Below the pieces are notes generated by a model, which saw only the letters and a list, made by a program, of their open reading frames with translations, was not told the origin of the DNA and did no database searches. The translations under genes and the position numbers were made by a program. DNA of 64,000 nucleotides from Rhodospirillaceae bacterium (GTDB lineage Bacteria > Pseudomonadota > Alphaproteobacteria > Rhodospirillales > UBA2165): the NCBI GenBank assembly GCA_947467145.1, contig CANIGJ010000007.1, positions 1 to 64,000 on the forward strand. The letters are read 5' to 3'. The first letter of the stretch is position 1. Each line of letters opens with the position of its first letter. Below, one piece after another: positions 1 to 8,538 of this stretch.

Positions 1-726
1 ATCAAGGGCTGGATGGAACGCGGCATCCTGATGGCGCACAAGCCGCCGTCGCATGACAAAATCTCGCGCCTGCTGCGCGACGACCAGGGGTATTGGTATT
101 ACATCGTCCGCCCGATCCAGGTCGTCGCGGTGAACACCGAGATGCTGAAAGAAGCCGATTACCCCAAAAAATGGGCCGACCTGTTCGATCCGAAATATAA
201 GGGCCAGATCGGCATGCCGCATTTGGACGCCGGCGGCAGCGCACTCGCGCTTTACGCGTTCTGGCGCAACAAGGTCGATCCCAAGGCGTGGGACAAGCTC
301 GCTGCCAATGAGCCGCGCATCCAGGCCACCGCCATCCCGGTGCAGAACGATCTGCAACGCGGGCGCACCGCGGTGGCGACCGTGGGTGCCGCCGGCATGC
401 TGCAGATGATCGAGGATAAAGCGCCGATCAAGATCATCATCCCCGAGGAAGGCCTGGTGGCGTTTGGGGCCATGGGCAATGTCGCCAAGACCGCCAAGAA
501 CCCCAATACCGCCAAGGTCTGGGTGAACTACGTCACCAGCAAATACGGCAGCACCTTGATGTCGAAGACGGGTTCCTACGGCACGCATATGGATGCGCCG
601 CCGCCACGCAGCGGGCCCTACGTGTTCCCGCCGCAGGATCAGGTCTACACCTTGAGCATCGATGAATGGTCCAAGGTCGTCGAGAATTATCCGAAAGAAT
701 GGCGCGACGCGTTCGAGAAAAAATAA
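1..726 (+). CDS. Periplasmic solute-binding protein, array member 1 (5' truncated)
   Basis: The frame is open from the first base to a TAA stop, so the start and signal peptide lie outside the window. The ATG at 13 is internal, because the codons before it match the other members. About 241 residues remain, roughly the C-terminal two thirds. The family is the two-lobed periplasmic binding fold of AfuA/Fe(III)-type and related family 1 solute-binding proteins, which hand a ligand to an ABC permease. Landmarks are YWYYIVRP, AVNTEML, GMPHLDAGGSA, NDLQRGR and SYGTH. It is closest by eye to member 2: both have NDLQRGR where most others have NDLVRGR, and both have QMIEDKAPIKII. The gap to member 2 is 25 bases. 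The ligand cannot be deduced. Confidence 0.9.
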   Translation: MKGWMERGILMAHKPPSHDKISRLLRDDQGYWYYIVRPIQVVAVNTEMLKEADYPKKWADLFDPKYKGQIGMPHLDAGGSALALYAFWRNKVDPKAWDKLAANEPRIQATAIPVQNDLQRGRTAVATVGAAGMLQMIEDKAPIKIIIPEEGLVAFGAMGNVAKTAKNPNTAKVWVNYVTSKYGSTLMSKTGSYGTHMDAPPPRSGPYVFPPQDQVYTLSIDEWSKVVENYPKEWRDAFEKK

Positions 727-751
727 TCCGCGCCCCATAGGGAGAGCCAAA

Positions 752-1801
752 ATGAACCGTATCGCCACGATCGTTTCCGCCCTCGCCCTCGTTGCGGCCA
801 GCGCGTTCTCGGCATCGGCGCAACTTGTGAAGGACGGCGAGGAAATCGCCGACGCCAAGCTGTTTGCCGCCGCCAAGGCGGAAGGCAAGGCCAGCATCTT
901 CGGCACATATCCGACCGAGTCGCTGCAGCCGGTGCTGGACCAGTTCCAGAAGGATACGGGCATCGCGCTCGAATATGTCCGCCTGCCGACATCGCGCATG
1001 TATGACCGCGTGATCGCGGAATTCGCCGCCGGCCGGCTCGACGCCGACTATATTGATCTGACCGATCTGAAGCTGATCAAGGGCTGGATGGAACGCGGCA
1101 TCCTGGCCAAGCACAAGACGCCGTCGCACGACAAGATCGCGCCCTTGCTGCGCGATCCCGACGGCTACTGGTATTACGTCGTGCGCCCGATCCAATCGAT
1201 CGCGGTGAACACCGAGATGCTGAAGGAAGCCGATTATCCGAAGAAATGGGCCGACCTGCTCAACCCGAAATACAAAGGTCTGATCGGCCTGCCGCATCTC
1301 GATGCCGGCGGCAGCGCGCTCACGCTTTATGCTTTCTTCCGCAACAAGATCGGTGCGGATTCCTGGACCAAGCTCGCCGCCAACGAACCGCGTATTCAGG
1401 CCACGACCCAGCCCATTCAGAACGATCTGCAACGCGGCCGTACCTCGCTCGCCACGGTCGGCGTGACCGGCGCGATGCAGATGATCGAGGACAAGGCCCC
1501 GATCAAGATCATCTTCCCGGAAGAAGGCCTCATCGGTTTCGGCTGCATGGGCAACGTGACCAGTTCGGCCAAGCATCCCAATGCCGCCAAGGTCTATATG
1601 AACTACATCACGAGCAAATACGGCAGCACCTTGGTCTCCAAGACCGGCTCCTACGGCTCGCATATGGATGCGCCGAGTCCGCGCAATGGCTCGCTCGCCT
1701 TGCCCGCGCAGGACCAGGTGTTCACCTTAGGTATCGATGAATGGTCGAAGGTCGTCGAGAGTTATCCGAAGGAGTGGCGCGACGCGTTCGAAAAGAAATA
1801 A
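752..1801 (+). CDS. Periplasmic solute-binding protein, array member 2
   Basis: 349 residues. The ATG at 752 follows AGGGAGAG and opens a signal peptide ending ASAQ near residue 24; the frame is open 30 codons further upstream, but that part overlaps member 1 and is not signal-like. The mature N-terminus carries the array hallmark (EEIADAKL, then AAAKAEG). Further landmarks are DLTDL (102-106), YWYYVVRP (139-146), AVNTEML (151-157), GLPHLDAGGSA (179-189), NDLQRGR (224-230) and GSYGSH (299-304). It forms a pair with member 1 and differs at pocket-proximal spots such as GCMGNV. Expected role: exported receptor for a small organic or metal ligand. No permease is nearby. Confidence 0.93.
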   Translation: MNRIATIVSALALVAASAFSASAQLVKDGEEIADAKLFAAAKAEGKASIFGTYPTESLQPVLDQFQKDTGIALEYVRLPTSRMYDRVIAEFAAGRLDADYIDLTDLKLIKGWMERGILAKHKTPSHDKIAPLLRDPDGYWYYVVRPIQSIAVNTEMLKEADYPKKWADLLNPKYKGLIGLPHLDAGGSALTLYAFFRNKIGADSWTKLAANEPRIQATTQPIQNDLQRGRTSLATVGVTGAMQMIEDKAPIKIIFPEEGLIGFGCMGNVTSSAKHPNAAKVYMNYITSKYGSTLVSKTGSYGSHMDAPSPRNGSLALPAQDQVFTLGIDEWSKVVESYPKEWRDAFEKK

Positions 1802-1856
1802 TCCGGCCAGCTAGAGCCCCATAAAAAACCGGGCCGGCCAAACAGGGAGAGAAAAG

Positions 1857-2933
1857 ATGATCCGTTCCGTTGCGCTGGCGACCGCTTTTGCCGTGATGGC
1901 AAGTGTCGCCCCGGCTTTTGCCCCAGCCTGGGCCCAAGGCCTGGTCATCGATGGCGAGACCATCGCGGACGCCAAGCTGCTCGCCGCCGCCAAGGCCGAG
2001 GGCAAGATCAGCATGCACGGCACGCGCCCATCCGAATCCATCGGCCCGGTGTTCGAGGGTTTCGAGAAAGACACGGGCATCAAGATCGACTATGTGCGCG
2101 GACCATCGTCCAAGGTCTATGAACGCGTTCTCGCCGAATTCGCGGTCAAGAAGCTCGAATTCGACTACGCCGATCTGACCGATCTCACCTTGATCAAGGA
2201 ATGGGTGGCGCGTGACGTCCTGGCCGCTCACAAAGTGCCATGGCATGACCGCCTGGCGCCGGAGATCAAGCATCCCGACGGCAAGTGGTACTACATCGCG
2301 CGGCCCACCATGGTGATCGGCATCAATACGGCCGAGGTCCCTGAGAAGGATTGGCCGAAAAGCTGGAAAGAGTCCCTCGATCCCAAATGGAAAGGGAAGA
2401 TGGGCATGCAGTCGATCGATGTCGGCGGCAGCGCCTTCAGCCTGCAGGCCTATCTCAAGCTGCACGTGGCCGAGGATGCCTGGCCGCGTCTCGCACAGCT
2501 CGAACCTCGGCTCTATTCGGCCGTCTCAAACGTCCTGACCGATCTCGTGCGCGGACGGCTCGGCATCGCCTATCTCGATGCAAGTTCGGTGGCGACACAG
2601 ATCGCCGCGGGCGCGCCGCTTAAATTGATCTTTCCGTCCGAAGGCCTCGTCGGCTTCGGCGTCTTCGGCAACGTCACCAAGACCGCGCCACATCCCAATG
2701 CTGCTCGTTTGTGGATGAACTATGCGACCAGCAAACGCGGCTCAACCCTGATGGCGGCGAGCGGCGCCTACGGCACCCATCCCGACGCACCGCCGCCGGT
2801 CGCCGCCAATATCACATTCCCGCCGCAGAATACGGTCTGGACGATCGATCCGGACAAGTGGGACGCCGTCACCGGCCCCTATACGGCGGAATGGAAAGAG
2901 ATCGTCGCCAAACGCTCGACGGTCGAGAAATGA
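1857..2933 (+). CDS. Periplasmic solute-binding protein, array member 3
   Basis: 358 residues starting at the ATG after CAGGGAGAGAAAAG, with a signal peptide ending in AWAQ. It keeps the family frame but is among the more divergent members: KWYYIARP instead of YWYYxVRP, GINTAEV instead of AVNTEM, GMQSIDVGGSAFSL in the central loop, and TDLVRGRLGIAYLD with a T for the usual N. These positions lie in segments that should face the interlobe cleft, so the ligand probably differs from that of members 1 and 2. The C-terminus carries an extra STVEK tail. Its TGA stop overlaps the start of member 4 (ATGA), which suggests coupled translation. Confidence 0.92.
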   Translation: MIRSVALATAFAVMASVAPAFAPAWAQGLVIDGETIADAKLLAAAKAEGKISMHGTRPSESIGPVFEGFEKDTGIKIDYVRGPSSKVYERVLAEFAVKKLEFDYADLTDLTLIKEWVARDVLAAHKVPWHDRLAPEIKHPDGKWYYIARPTMVIGINTAEVPEKDWPKSWKESLDPKWKGKMGMQSIDVGGSAFSLQAYLKLHVAEDAWPRLAQLEPRLYSAVSNVLTDLVRGRLGIAYLDASSVATQIAAGAPLKLIFPSEGLVGFGVFGNVTKTAPHPNAARLWMNYATSKRGSTLMAASGAYGTHPDAPPPVAANITFPPQNTVWTIDPDKWDAVTGPYTAEWKEIVAKRSTVEK

Positions 2934-3985
2934 TGATGAGAATAAAATCTTCGGCTATCGCACTCGCCCTAACGCTCAGTTTCGCCGCCGACGTCCACGC
3001 CCAAGCCCTCGTGATCAATGTCGAGGAAATCGCCGACGCCAAACTCATGAGCGCGGCGCGTACCGAAGGCCGCGTCAATCTGTACGGTACCTATCCTACC
3101 GAAACGATCCAGCCGGTGCTGGACGCCTTCAAGAAAGACACCAAGCTCGATCTCGACTATGTCCGTCTGCCCGGCTTTCAGATGTTCGAACGCCTGAGCC
3201 GCGAGTTCGAGGCCGGCAAGATGGAGGCCGATTACGCCGACCTTACCGATTTGTCGCTCGCCAAGATCTGGAAAGAACGCGGAATCTTCGTCAGCCATAA
3301 GGTGCCGTCCTTCGCGAAACTACCCGAAGAGCTGCGCGATCCCGACGGCTATTGGTATTACCTCGTGCGGCCGACCTATGTGCTGGGCGTGAATACCGTC
3401 GAAGTCGCGGAAAAGGATTATCCGAAAAGCTGGCGCGATACGTTGGATCCGAAATGGAAGGGCAAGGTCGGCACCGTCAGCATCGATGCCGGCGGCAGCG
3501 CGCTCACGCTTTATTCGTTCCTGCGGCTGCGCATCGGCGAGGATGCCTGGCCGAAGGTTGCCGCCAACGAGCCCCGCATCTACGCCTCGGCCGCGCCCAT
3601 CGCCAACGATCTGGTACGCGGGCGGGTCAGCATCTGTTATTGCGGCGCGTCGGCCATCACCAATCAGATCGAGAATGGCGCCCCGCTCAAGATCATCTTC
3701 CCGACCGAAGGGCTCGCGTCCTTCGGGTCCATCGGCAATGTCACCAGCAAAGCCAAGAACCCGAACGCCGCGCGCGTGTGGATGAATTACGTGACCAGCA
3801 AGCACGGCAGCCAATTGGTCGCCGCCACCGGGTCCTACGGCACGCACAGCGAGGCCGCACCGCCGTCCTTCCGGGGCCAATCCTACCCGCCGCCGTCCCA
3901 GGTCTGGACCATCCGGCCCGACGAATGGGAAAAATATCACGAGACCTGGCCGACCGAGTGGAAGCAGGTCTTCAAGCAGCAGTAA
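2930..3985 (+). CDS. Periplasmic solute-binding protein, array member 4
   Basis: 351 residues from the first of three consecutive in-frame ATGs (2930, 2933, 2936); the first overlaps the stop of member 3. There is no good ribosome-binding site of its own, so coupling to member 3 is likely and the exact ATG is uncertain. The signal peptide ends VHAQ. Family landmarks are YWYYLVRP, GVNTVEV, GTVSIDAGGSA, NDLVRGR and GSYGTH. Oddities are SICYCGAS, which puts two cysteines next to the expected pocket, and INVEEIADAKL in place of the usual DGEE N-terminus. By eye it groups with members 3 and 5. A 92-base gap without obvious signals follows. Confidence 0.92.
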   Translation: MMMRIKSSAIALALTLSFAADVHAQALVINVEEIADAKLMSAARTEGRVNLYGTYPTETIQPVLDAFKKDTKLDLDYVRLPGFQMFERLSREFEAGKMEADYADLTDLSLAKIWKERGIFVSHKVPSFAKLPEELRDPDGYWYYLVRPTYVLGVNTVEVAEKDYPKSWRDTLDPKWKGKVGTVSIDAGGSALTLYSFLRLRIGEDAWPKVAANEPRIYASAAPIANDLVRGRVSICYCGASAITNQIENGAPLKIIFPTEGLASFGSIGNVTSKAKNPNAARVWMNYVTSKHGSQLVAATGSYGTHSEAAPPSFRGQSYPPPSQVWTIRPDEWEKYHETWPTEWKQVFKQQ

Positions 3986-4077
3986 ATCGACGGAGGGTGA
4001 TAGGCTACGGCCCACCAGAGTGTTAGGATAATCGTCAAGTGAGCGGTCCAAGCCGCTGCGATCTAAGGGAGCAATCG

Positions 4078-5136
4078 ATGAATCTGAAATCTTTGACAGG
4101 CCTGGTTTCGGCCTTCGCCATCGCCGCGGCGCTGTCCGGCGAGGTCCGCGCCCAGGCGCTCGTGCTCGACGGCGAAGAAATCGCCGACGCCAAACTGATG
4201 GCCGCAGCAAAAGCCGAAGGCCGTATCGACGTCTACGGCGCCTATCCGACCGAGGCGATCCAGCCGGTGCTGGATGGTTTTAAAAAGGATACTGGCATCG
4301 CGCTCGAATATATCCGCATCCCGTCGTCGCGCATGTATGACCGTGTGCTCGCCGAATTCGCGTCCGGCAAGCTCGAGGCCGATTACGCCGATTTGACCGA
4401 CCTCACGCTGATCAAGGAATGGGTGTCGCGCGGTATCCTGGCGGCGCACAAGGTTCCCTGGCACGACAAGATCGCGGCGAACCTCAAGCATCCGGATGGC
4501 CGCTGGTATTACATCGTGCGCCCGATCTATGTCATCGGCGTCAACACGGCCGAGGTCGATGCGAAGGATTATCCGAAGACCTGGAAGGAAACCCTCGAAG
4601 GCAAGTGGAAGGGCAAGGTCGGCATGCAATCGATCGATGCCGGCGGCAGTGCCGTCACCTTGCATTCCTTCCTGCGTATCAAGGTCGCCGAGAATGCCTG
4701 GACCATGCTGCGCGACAACGAGCCGCGCTTCCAGGCAACCATCGCCCCGGTCGTCAACGATCTGGTGCGTGGCCGCACGCCGTTGGCCTATGTCGACGCC
4801 AACTCCATCGTCGCACAAGCGAAGGAAGGGGCGCCGATCAAAGCGATCTTCCCGGCCGAAGGTGTGGCCAGCTTCGGTGCCTTCGGCAACGTCACCTCGA
4901 CCAGCAAGCGCCCGAATGCGGCGAAGGTCTGGGTGAATTACGTGACCAGCAAACGCGGCTCGACCTTGATGGCGTCCGGCGGCGCCTATGGCACGCATCC
5001 CGAAGCCGCCCCGCCCAACGCACCGGGCATGACCTTCCCGCCGCAGGACAAGGTCTGGACCATCGAAGCCGACCTCTGGGACAAGATCCAGGAGCCTTGG
5101 CAGAAAGAATGGAAAGACACCGTCCTTAAGAAATAA
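4078..5136 (+). CDS. Periplasmic solute-binding protein, array member 5
   Basis: 352 residues. The ATG at 4078 lies behind AAGGGAGCAATCG; an upstream in-frame GTG at 4039 would add 13 non-signal-like residues and is rejected. The signal peptide ends VRAQ. Landmarks are RWYYIVRP, GVNTAEV, GMQSIDAGGSAVTL, NDLVRGR and SGGAYGTHPEAAPP. The segment after NDLVRGR reads TPLAYVDANSIVAQ, close to member 3 (IAYLDASSVATQ), which supports a 3-4-5 subgroup. A 125-base leader with a promoter-like AT-rich patch and two perfect hairpins follows, the largest break in the array. Confidence 0.93.
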   Translation: MNLKSLTGLVSAFAIAAALSGEVRAQALVLDGEEIADAKLMAAAKAEGRIDVYGAYPTEAIQPVLDGFKKDTGIALEYIRIPSSRMYDRVLAEFASGKLEADYADLTDLTLIKEWVSRGILAAHKVPWHDKIAANLKHPDGRWYYIVRPIYVIGVNTAEVDAKDYPKTWKETLEGKWKGKVGMQSIDAGGSAVTLHSFLRIKVAENAWTMLRDNEPRFQATIAPVVNDLVRGRTPLAYVDANSIVAQAKEGAPIKAIFPAEGVASFGAFGNVTSTSKRPNAAKVWVNYVTSKRGSTLMASGGAYGTHPEAAPPNAPGMTFPPQDKVWTIEADLWDKIQEPWQKEWKDTVLKK

Positions 5137-5144
5137 CGGCGCGC

Positions 5145-5173
5145 TTTACCACGATCTTTATTATTAATAATGT
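5145..5173 (+). promoter_or_regulatory. Candidate internal promoter in an AT-rich patch
   Basis: TTTACC at 5145-5150 and TAATGT at 5168-5173 are separated by 17 bases inside a run of nearly pure A/T, striking in this GC-rich DNA. Matches to a sigma-70-type -35/-10 are partial (about 4/6 and 3/6), so this is a suggestion. It would restart transcription for members 6-9. Confidence 0.3.
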
Positions 5174-5178
5174 TATTA

Positions 5179-5206
5179 ATAGCGGCGGCTGACAGGCCGC
5201 CGCTAT
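5179..5206 (+). promoter_or_regulatory. Perfect 11-bp hairpin in the array leader
   Basis: ATAGCGGCGGC (5179-5189) and GCCGCCGCTAT (5196-5206) are exact inverted repeats around a six-base loop. No T-run follows on either strand, so it is a poor intrinsic terminator. It could be an mRNA-stabilising or processing hairpin, or part of a leader. Confidence 0.6.
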
Positions 5207-5232
5207 CGCCGCTCTGAACGGCCACATTAGAA

Positions 5233-5257
5233 CGGGGCGCAATGCCCCGCAGGAGGA
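5233..5257 (+). promoter_or_regulatory. Second leader hairpin followed by a strong RBS
   Basis: CGGGGC (5233-5238) and GCCCCG (5244-5249) pair around GCAAT. AGGAGGAA follows immediately and lies four bases upstream of the ATG at 5262. This is the strongest Shine-Dalgarno sequence in the array and fixes the start of member 6. The hairpin leaves the ribosome site exposed. Confidence 0.55.
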
Positions 5258-5261
5258 ATAG

Positions 5262-6323
5262 ATGTTGAGCATCCGCATTTCGGCGGCGCTTTTCGCTGCC
5301 GGTCTTTCTCTTGTCGCCCATCAAAATACCGCCGGCGCCCAAGCACTCGTCATCGATGGGGTCGAAATCGCCGATGCGAAGCTGATGGCGGCGGCGCGTG
5401 CGGAAAAAGATCTCAACGTCTACGGCACCTACCCCAGCGAGAATCTCGCCGACACCCTCGACGCCTTCCGCAAGGACACGGGCATTAAGCTCGAATATGT
5501 CCGCGTGCCGTCGTCGCGGCTGTACGATCGCGTGCTGGCGGAATTTGGCGCCGGCAAGCTGGAGGTCGATTATATCGATCTGACCGACCAGACCTTGATC
5601 AAGGAATGGAAGTCGCGCGGCATCCTCGGCCAGCACAAGACGCCGTGGCACGACAAGATCCCGCACGCGCTGCGCGACGACAACGGCTATTGGGTCTTCG
5701 TCTATCGCCCGGTGCAGACCATCGCGGTCAACACCGAACTGGTGAAGGAAGCCGACTACCCGAAAAGCTGGAAAGACACCTTCGAGCCCAAGTGGAAAGA
5801 AAAGATGGGCATGCCGAACGTCGAAGGCGGCGGTGCGGCGCTGACGCTCTTCGCCTTCCTGCGCATGGAGGTCGATCCCAAGTCGTGGGAGAAGATCGCC
5901 GCGCTCAATCCGCGCACCTATCCGTCGAGCGCGCCCAACGTGAACGATCTGGTGCGCGGACGCACCAGCGCGGCCTACGGCGGCGCTTCGTCCTTTACCG
6001 AGCAGATCGAGAATGGTGCTCCGCTGAAAGTCATCATCCCGACCGAGGGTGTCGCCGCCTTCGGTGGCGCGGGCAACGTGACCAGCACGGCAAAACATCC
6101 CAACGCGGCGAAGGTTTATGTGAATTACCTGACCAGCGTGAAGGGCAGCACCATGATTTCCAAAAGCGGGTCCTACGGCACGCACCCGGATTCGCCGCCG
6201 CCCATTATCGGCGGCATCCAATTGCCCCCGCACAACAAGGTCTGGAACATCGAAGCCGACCAATGGGACAAGATTCACGAGACCTGGTTCAAAGAGTGGA
6301 AAGCGATTTTCGAACGCAAATGA
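5262..6323 (+). CDS. Periplasmic solute-binding protein, array member 6
   Basis: 353 residues with a signal peptide ending AGAQ. It departs from the family consensus in the binding segments: YWVFVYRP replaces YWYYxVRP, and the loop that is QSIDAGGSA in most members is PNVEGGGAA. After NDLVRGR it has TSAAYGGASSFTEQIENGAP, shared in style with member 7. GSYGTHPDSPPP and the WxxIHETW C-terminus are typical. It begins the 6-7-8 subgroup, which shares VRPVQTIAVNTE-like and VDPKSWEKIAA segments. Its own leader hints that members 6-9 may be expressed separately from 1-5. Confidence 0.93.
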   Translation: MLSIRISAALFAAGLSLVAHQNTAGAQALVIDGVEIADAKLMAAARAEKDLNVYGTYPSENLADTLDAFRKDTGIKLEYVRVPSSRLYDRVLAEFGAGKLEVDYIDLTDQTLIKEWKSRGILGQHKTPWHDKIPHALRDDNGYWVFVYRPVQTIAVNTELVKEADYPKSWKDTFEPKWKEKMGMPNVEGGGAALTLFAFLRMEVDPKSWEKIAALNPRTYPSSAPNVNDLVRGRTSAAYGGASSFTEQIENGAPLKVIIPTEGVAAFGGAGNVTSTAKHPNAAKVYVNYLTSVKGSTMISKSGSYGTHPDSPPPIIGGIQLPPHNKVWNIEADQWDKIHETWFKEWKAIFERK

Positions 6324-6388
6324 TTTGAGCAAATAGATAAGCCGCCGGCGGTCCTCGCGGGTCGTCGTGACGGCCGCAAGGAGGCGTC

Positions 6389-7453
6389 ATGCTGCGTATC
6401 TGGAAGGCGGCGTTTTACGCCGTCACGACCGTTGCCGTTGCGTTGTCGTCTGCGAATTCGGCCCGTTCCCAAGCCCTCGTCCTCGATGGCGAGGAGGTGG
6501 CCAGCGCCGCACTTTATGCGGCCGCCAAGAAAGAAGGCGGACTTTACGTCTACGCCACCTATACCTCTGAAAGCATGTCGGACGCGCTTGAGGGATTCAA
6601 AAAGGATACCGGCCTCAAGATCGAATATGTCCGCGTGCCGACATCCAAACTTTACGACCGCGCCGTCGCCGAATTCACCGCCGGCAAGCTGGTCGCCGAT
6701 TACATGGACCTCACCGATCTGTCACTCATCGAGGATTGGAAAAAGCGCGGCATCCTCATCGCGCACAAGCCTCCGTCCTTCGACAAGATTGCGCCGGAGC
6801 TGAAAGACAAGGACGGCTATTGGGTCTATATCGTGCGCCCCGTGCAGACCATCGCGGTCAACACGGAATTCGTGAAGGAAGCCGACTACCCCAAAAGCTG
6901 GGCCGACACCTTCGACCCCAAATGGAAGGGCAAGATCGGCATGCAATCGATCGATGCCGGCGGCAGCGCGCTGACGCTCTTCGCCTTCCTGCGCGAAAAG
7001 GTCGATCCGCAATCCTGGGAAAAGATCGCCGCCAACGATCCGCGCACCTACGCCACCATGGCGCCCGCCGTGAACGACCTGGTGCGCGGGCGCGTCGCCA
7101 TGGCCTATGGCGGTGCAGCCTCGTTCTCCGGCCAGATCGAAAATAACGCGCCGCTCAAGATCATCATTCCGACCGAAGGCATCGCCGCCTTCGGCGCATT
7201 CGGCAATGTGACGAGTGTGGCGAAGAATCCCAACGCCGCGAAAGTCTGGGTCAATTACCTGACCAGCAAGCGCGGCGGCAGCATGATTTCCAAAAGCGGC
7301 TCCTACGGCACGCATCCCGACTCCGCCGCCCCCGTCGCGGCCGGGTATACCGCACCGCCGCCGTCGCAGGTCTGGTCCGTCTCGCCCGAAAAGTGGGATG
7401 CGATCCACGATACCTGGATCGAGGAATGGAAGACTATTTTCAATCGCAAGTAA
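6389..7453 (+). CDS. Periplasmic solute-binding protein, array member 7
   Basis: 354 residues. The ATG follows AAGGAGGCGTC, and the signal peptide ends near ARSQ, slightly off the AxAQ pattern. Landmarks are YWVYIVRP, AVNTEFV, GMQSIDAGGSALTLFAF, NDLVRGRVAMAYGGAASF and GSYGTHPDSAAP. The N-terminus reads EEVASAALYAAAKKEGG, resembling member 9 rather than the ADAKLM form. It has KRGGSMISKSGS where others have KRGSTLM or KYGSTLM, a feature near members 6 and 8. The gap to member 8 is 31 bases. Confidence 0.93.
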   Translation: MLRIWKAAFYAVTTVAVALSSANSARSQALVLDGEEVASAALYAAAKKEGGLYVYATYTSESMSDALEGFKKDTGLKIEYVRVPTSKLYDRAVAEFTAGKLVADYMDLTDLSLIEDWKKRGILIAHKPPSFDKIAPELKDKDGYWVYIVRPVQTIAVNTEFVKEADYPKSWADTFDPKWKGKIGMQSIDAGGSALTLFAFLREKVDPQSWEKIAANDPRTYATMAPAVNDLVRGRVAMAYGGAASFSGQIENNAPLKIIIPTEGIAAFGAFGNVTSVAKNPNAAKVWVNYLTSKRGGSMISKSGSYGTHPDSAAPVAAGYTAPPPSQVWSVSPEKWDAIHDTWIEEWKTIFNRK

Positions 7454-7484
7454 CCAATCTTACGTAACCATGAGAGTTCGCATC

Positions 7485-8534
7485 ATGCATAAGGCCGCCC
7501 TGTTCGCCGCTGCCCTCGTCGGTATCGTCCTCCCGCATCTCGCCTGCGCACAGGCCCTCGTCGTCGATGGCGAGGAAATCGCCGACGCCAAATTGATGGC
7601 CGCCGCCAAGGCTGAGGGCGGGCTTTATGCCTATGGCGTCATCCAGACCGAAAGCATGACCGAAGTGCTGGATGCCTTCCGCAAGGAGAGCGGCCTCAAG
7701 ATCGAATATGTCCGCGTGCCGACATCGAAACTCTACGATCGCGTCGTCGCCGAATTCGCCACCGGCAGACTCGATGCGGATTTCGCCGATCTCACGGACC
7801 ACACCTTGATCAAGGATTGGATGTCGCGCGGTATCCTGGCGGCGCACAAGGTTCCGTGGCACGACAAGATCGCCCACGCGTTGCGCGACGATAACGGCTA
7901 TTGGTATTCGACCGTGCGCGCCATCCAGACCATCGCGGTCAACACCGAGATGGTGAAAGAAGCCGACTATCCCAAAAGCTGGGCCGAGACGTTGGAGCCC
8001 AAATGGAAGGGCAAGTTCGGTATGCAATCGATCGATGCCGGCGGCAGCGCCCTCACACTGTTCGCGTTCCTGCGCATCAAGGTCGACCCGAAGTCGTGGG
8101 ACAAGATCGCCGCCAACGATCCGCGTACCTATGCGACCATCGCGCCCGTCATCAATGATCTGGTGCGTGGCCGCATCCCGGCCGCTTACGCGACCGCATC
8201 GACCTTGTCCGATCAGATCCAGAACGGCGCGCCGATCAAGATCATCCTCCCGGCCGAGGGCATGGCGGCTTTCGGCGCCATGGGCAACGTGACCGCAACG
8301 GCCAAGAACCCGAATGCCGCCAAGGTCTATGTGAATTACCTCACCAGCAAGCGCGGTAGCGCACTCATCGCGCAAGCCGGCTCCTACGGCGTGCATCCGG
8401 ACTCGCCCTCGCCTGAAGCGGCCGGCACCAAATACCCGCCGCAGGACAAGGTCTGGAACATCGAAGCCGAGCAGTGGGACAAGATCCACGAGACCTGGGT
8501 CGACGAATGGAAAAAAATCTTCAACAGGAAATAA
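7485..8534 (+). CDS. Periplasmic solute-binding protein, array member 8
   Basis: 349 residues from the ATG at 7485, preceded by GAGAG at good spacing; an in-frame ATG at 7470 would add MRVRI and lacks a ribosome site. The signal peptide ends ACAQ. It is distinctive in YWYSTVRAIQ, where the second aromatic and the proline of the YWYYxVRP segment are lost, in ATASTLSDQIQNGAP after NDLVRGR, and in SYGVHPDSPSP where others have SYGTH. These changes suggest a different ligand or a relaxed site. The stop lies four bases before the start of member 9. Confidence 0.92.
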   Translation: MHKAALFAAALVGIVLPHLACAQALVVDGEEIADAKLMAAAKAEGGLYAYGVIQTESMTEVLDAFRKESGLKIEYVRVPTSKLYDRVVAEFATGRLDADFADLTDHTLIKDWMSRGILAAHKVPWHDKIAHALRDDNGYWYSTVRAIQTIAVNTEMVKEADYPKSWAETLEPKWKGKFGMQSIDAGGSALTLFAFLRIKVDPKSWDKIAANDPRTYATIAPVINDLVRGRIPAAYATASTLSDQIQNGAPIKIILPAEGMAAFGAMGNVTATAKNPNAAKVYVNYLTSKRGSALIAQAGSYGVHPDSPSPEAAGTKYPPQDKVWNIEAEQWDKIHETWVDEWKKIFNRK

Positions 8535-8538
8535 CGCC

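Noticed and set aside
533..1663. Long open frame on the minus strand opposite array members 1 and 2 (376 codons)
   Set aside because: Similar antisense frames recur opposite most array members, as expected from GC-rich codon bias. It has no signal peptide, family motif or ribosome site.
5179..5206. Intrinsic terminator after array member 5
   Set aside because: The hairpin is perfect, but neither strand has a T-run after it.
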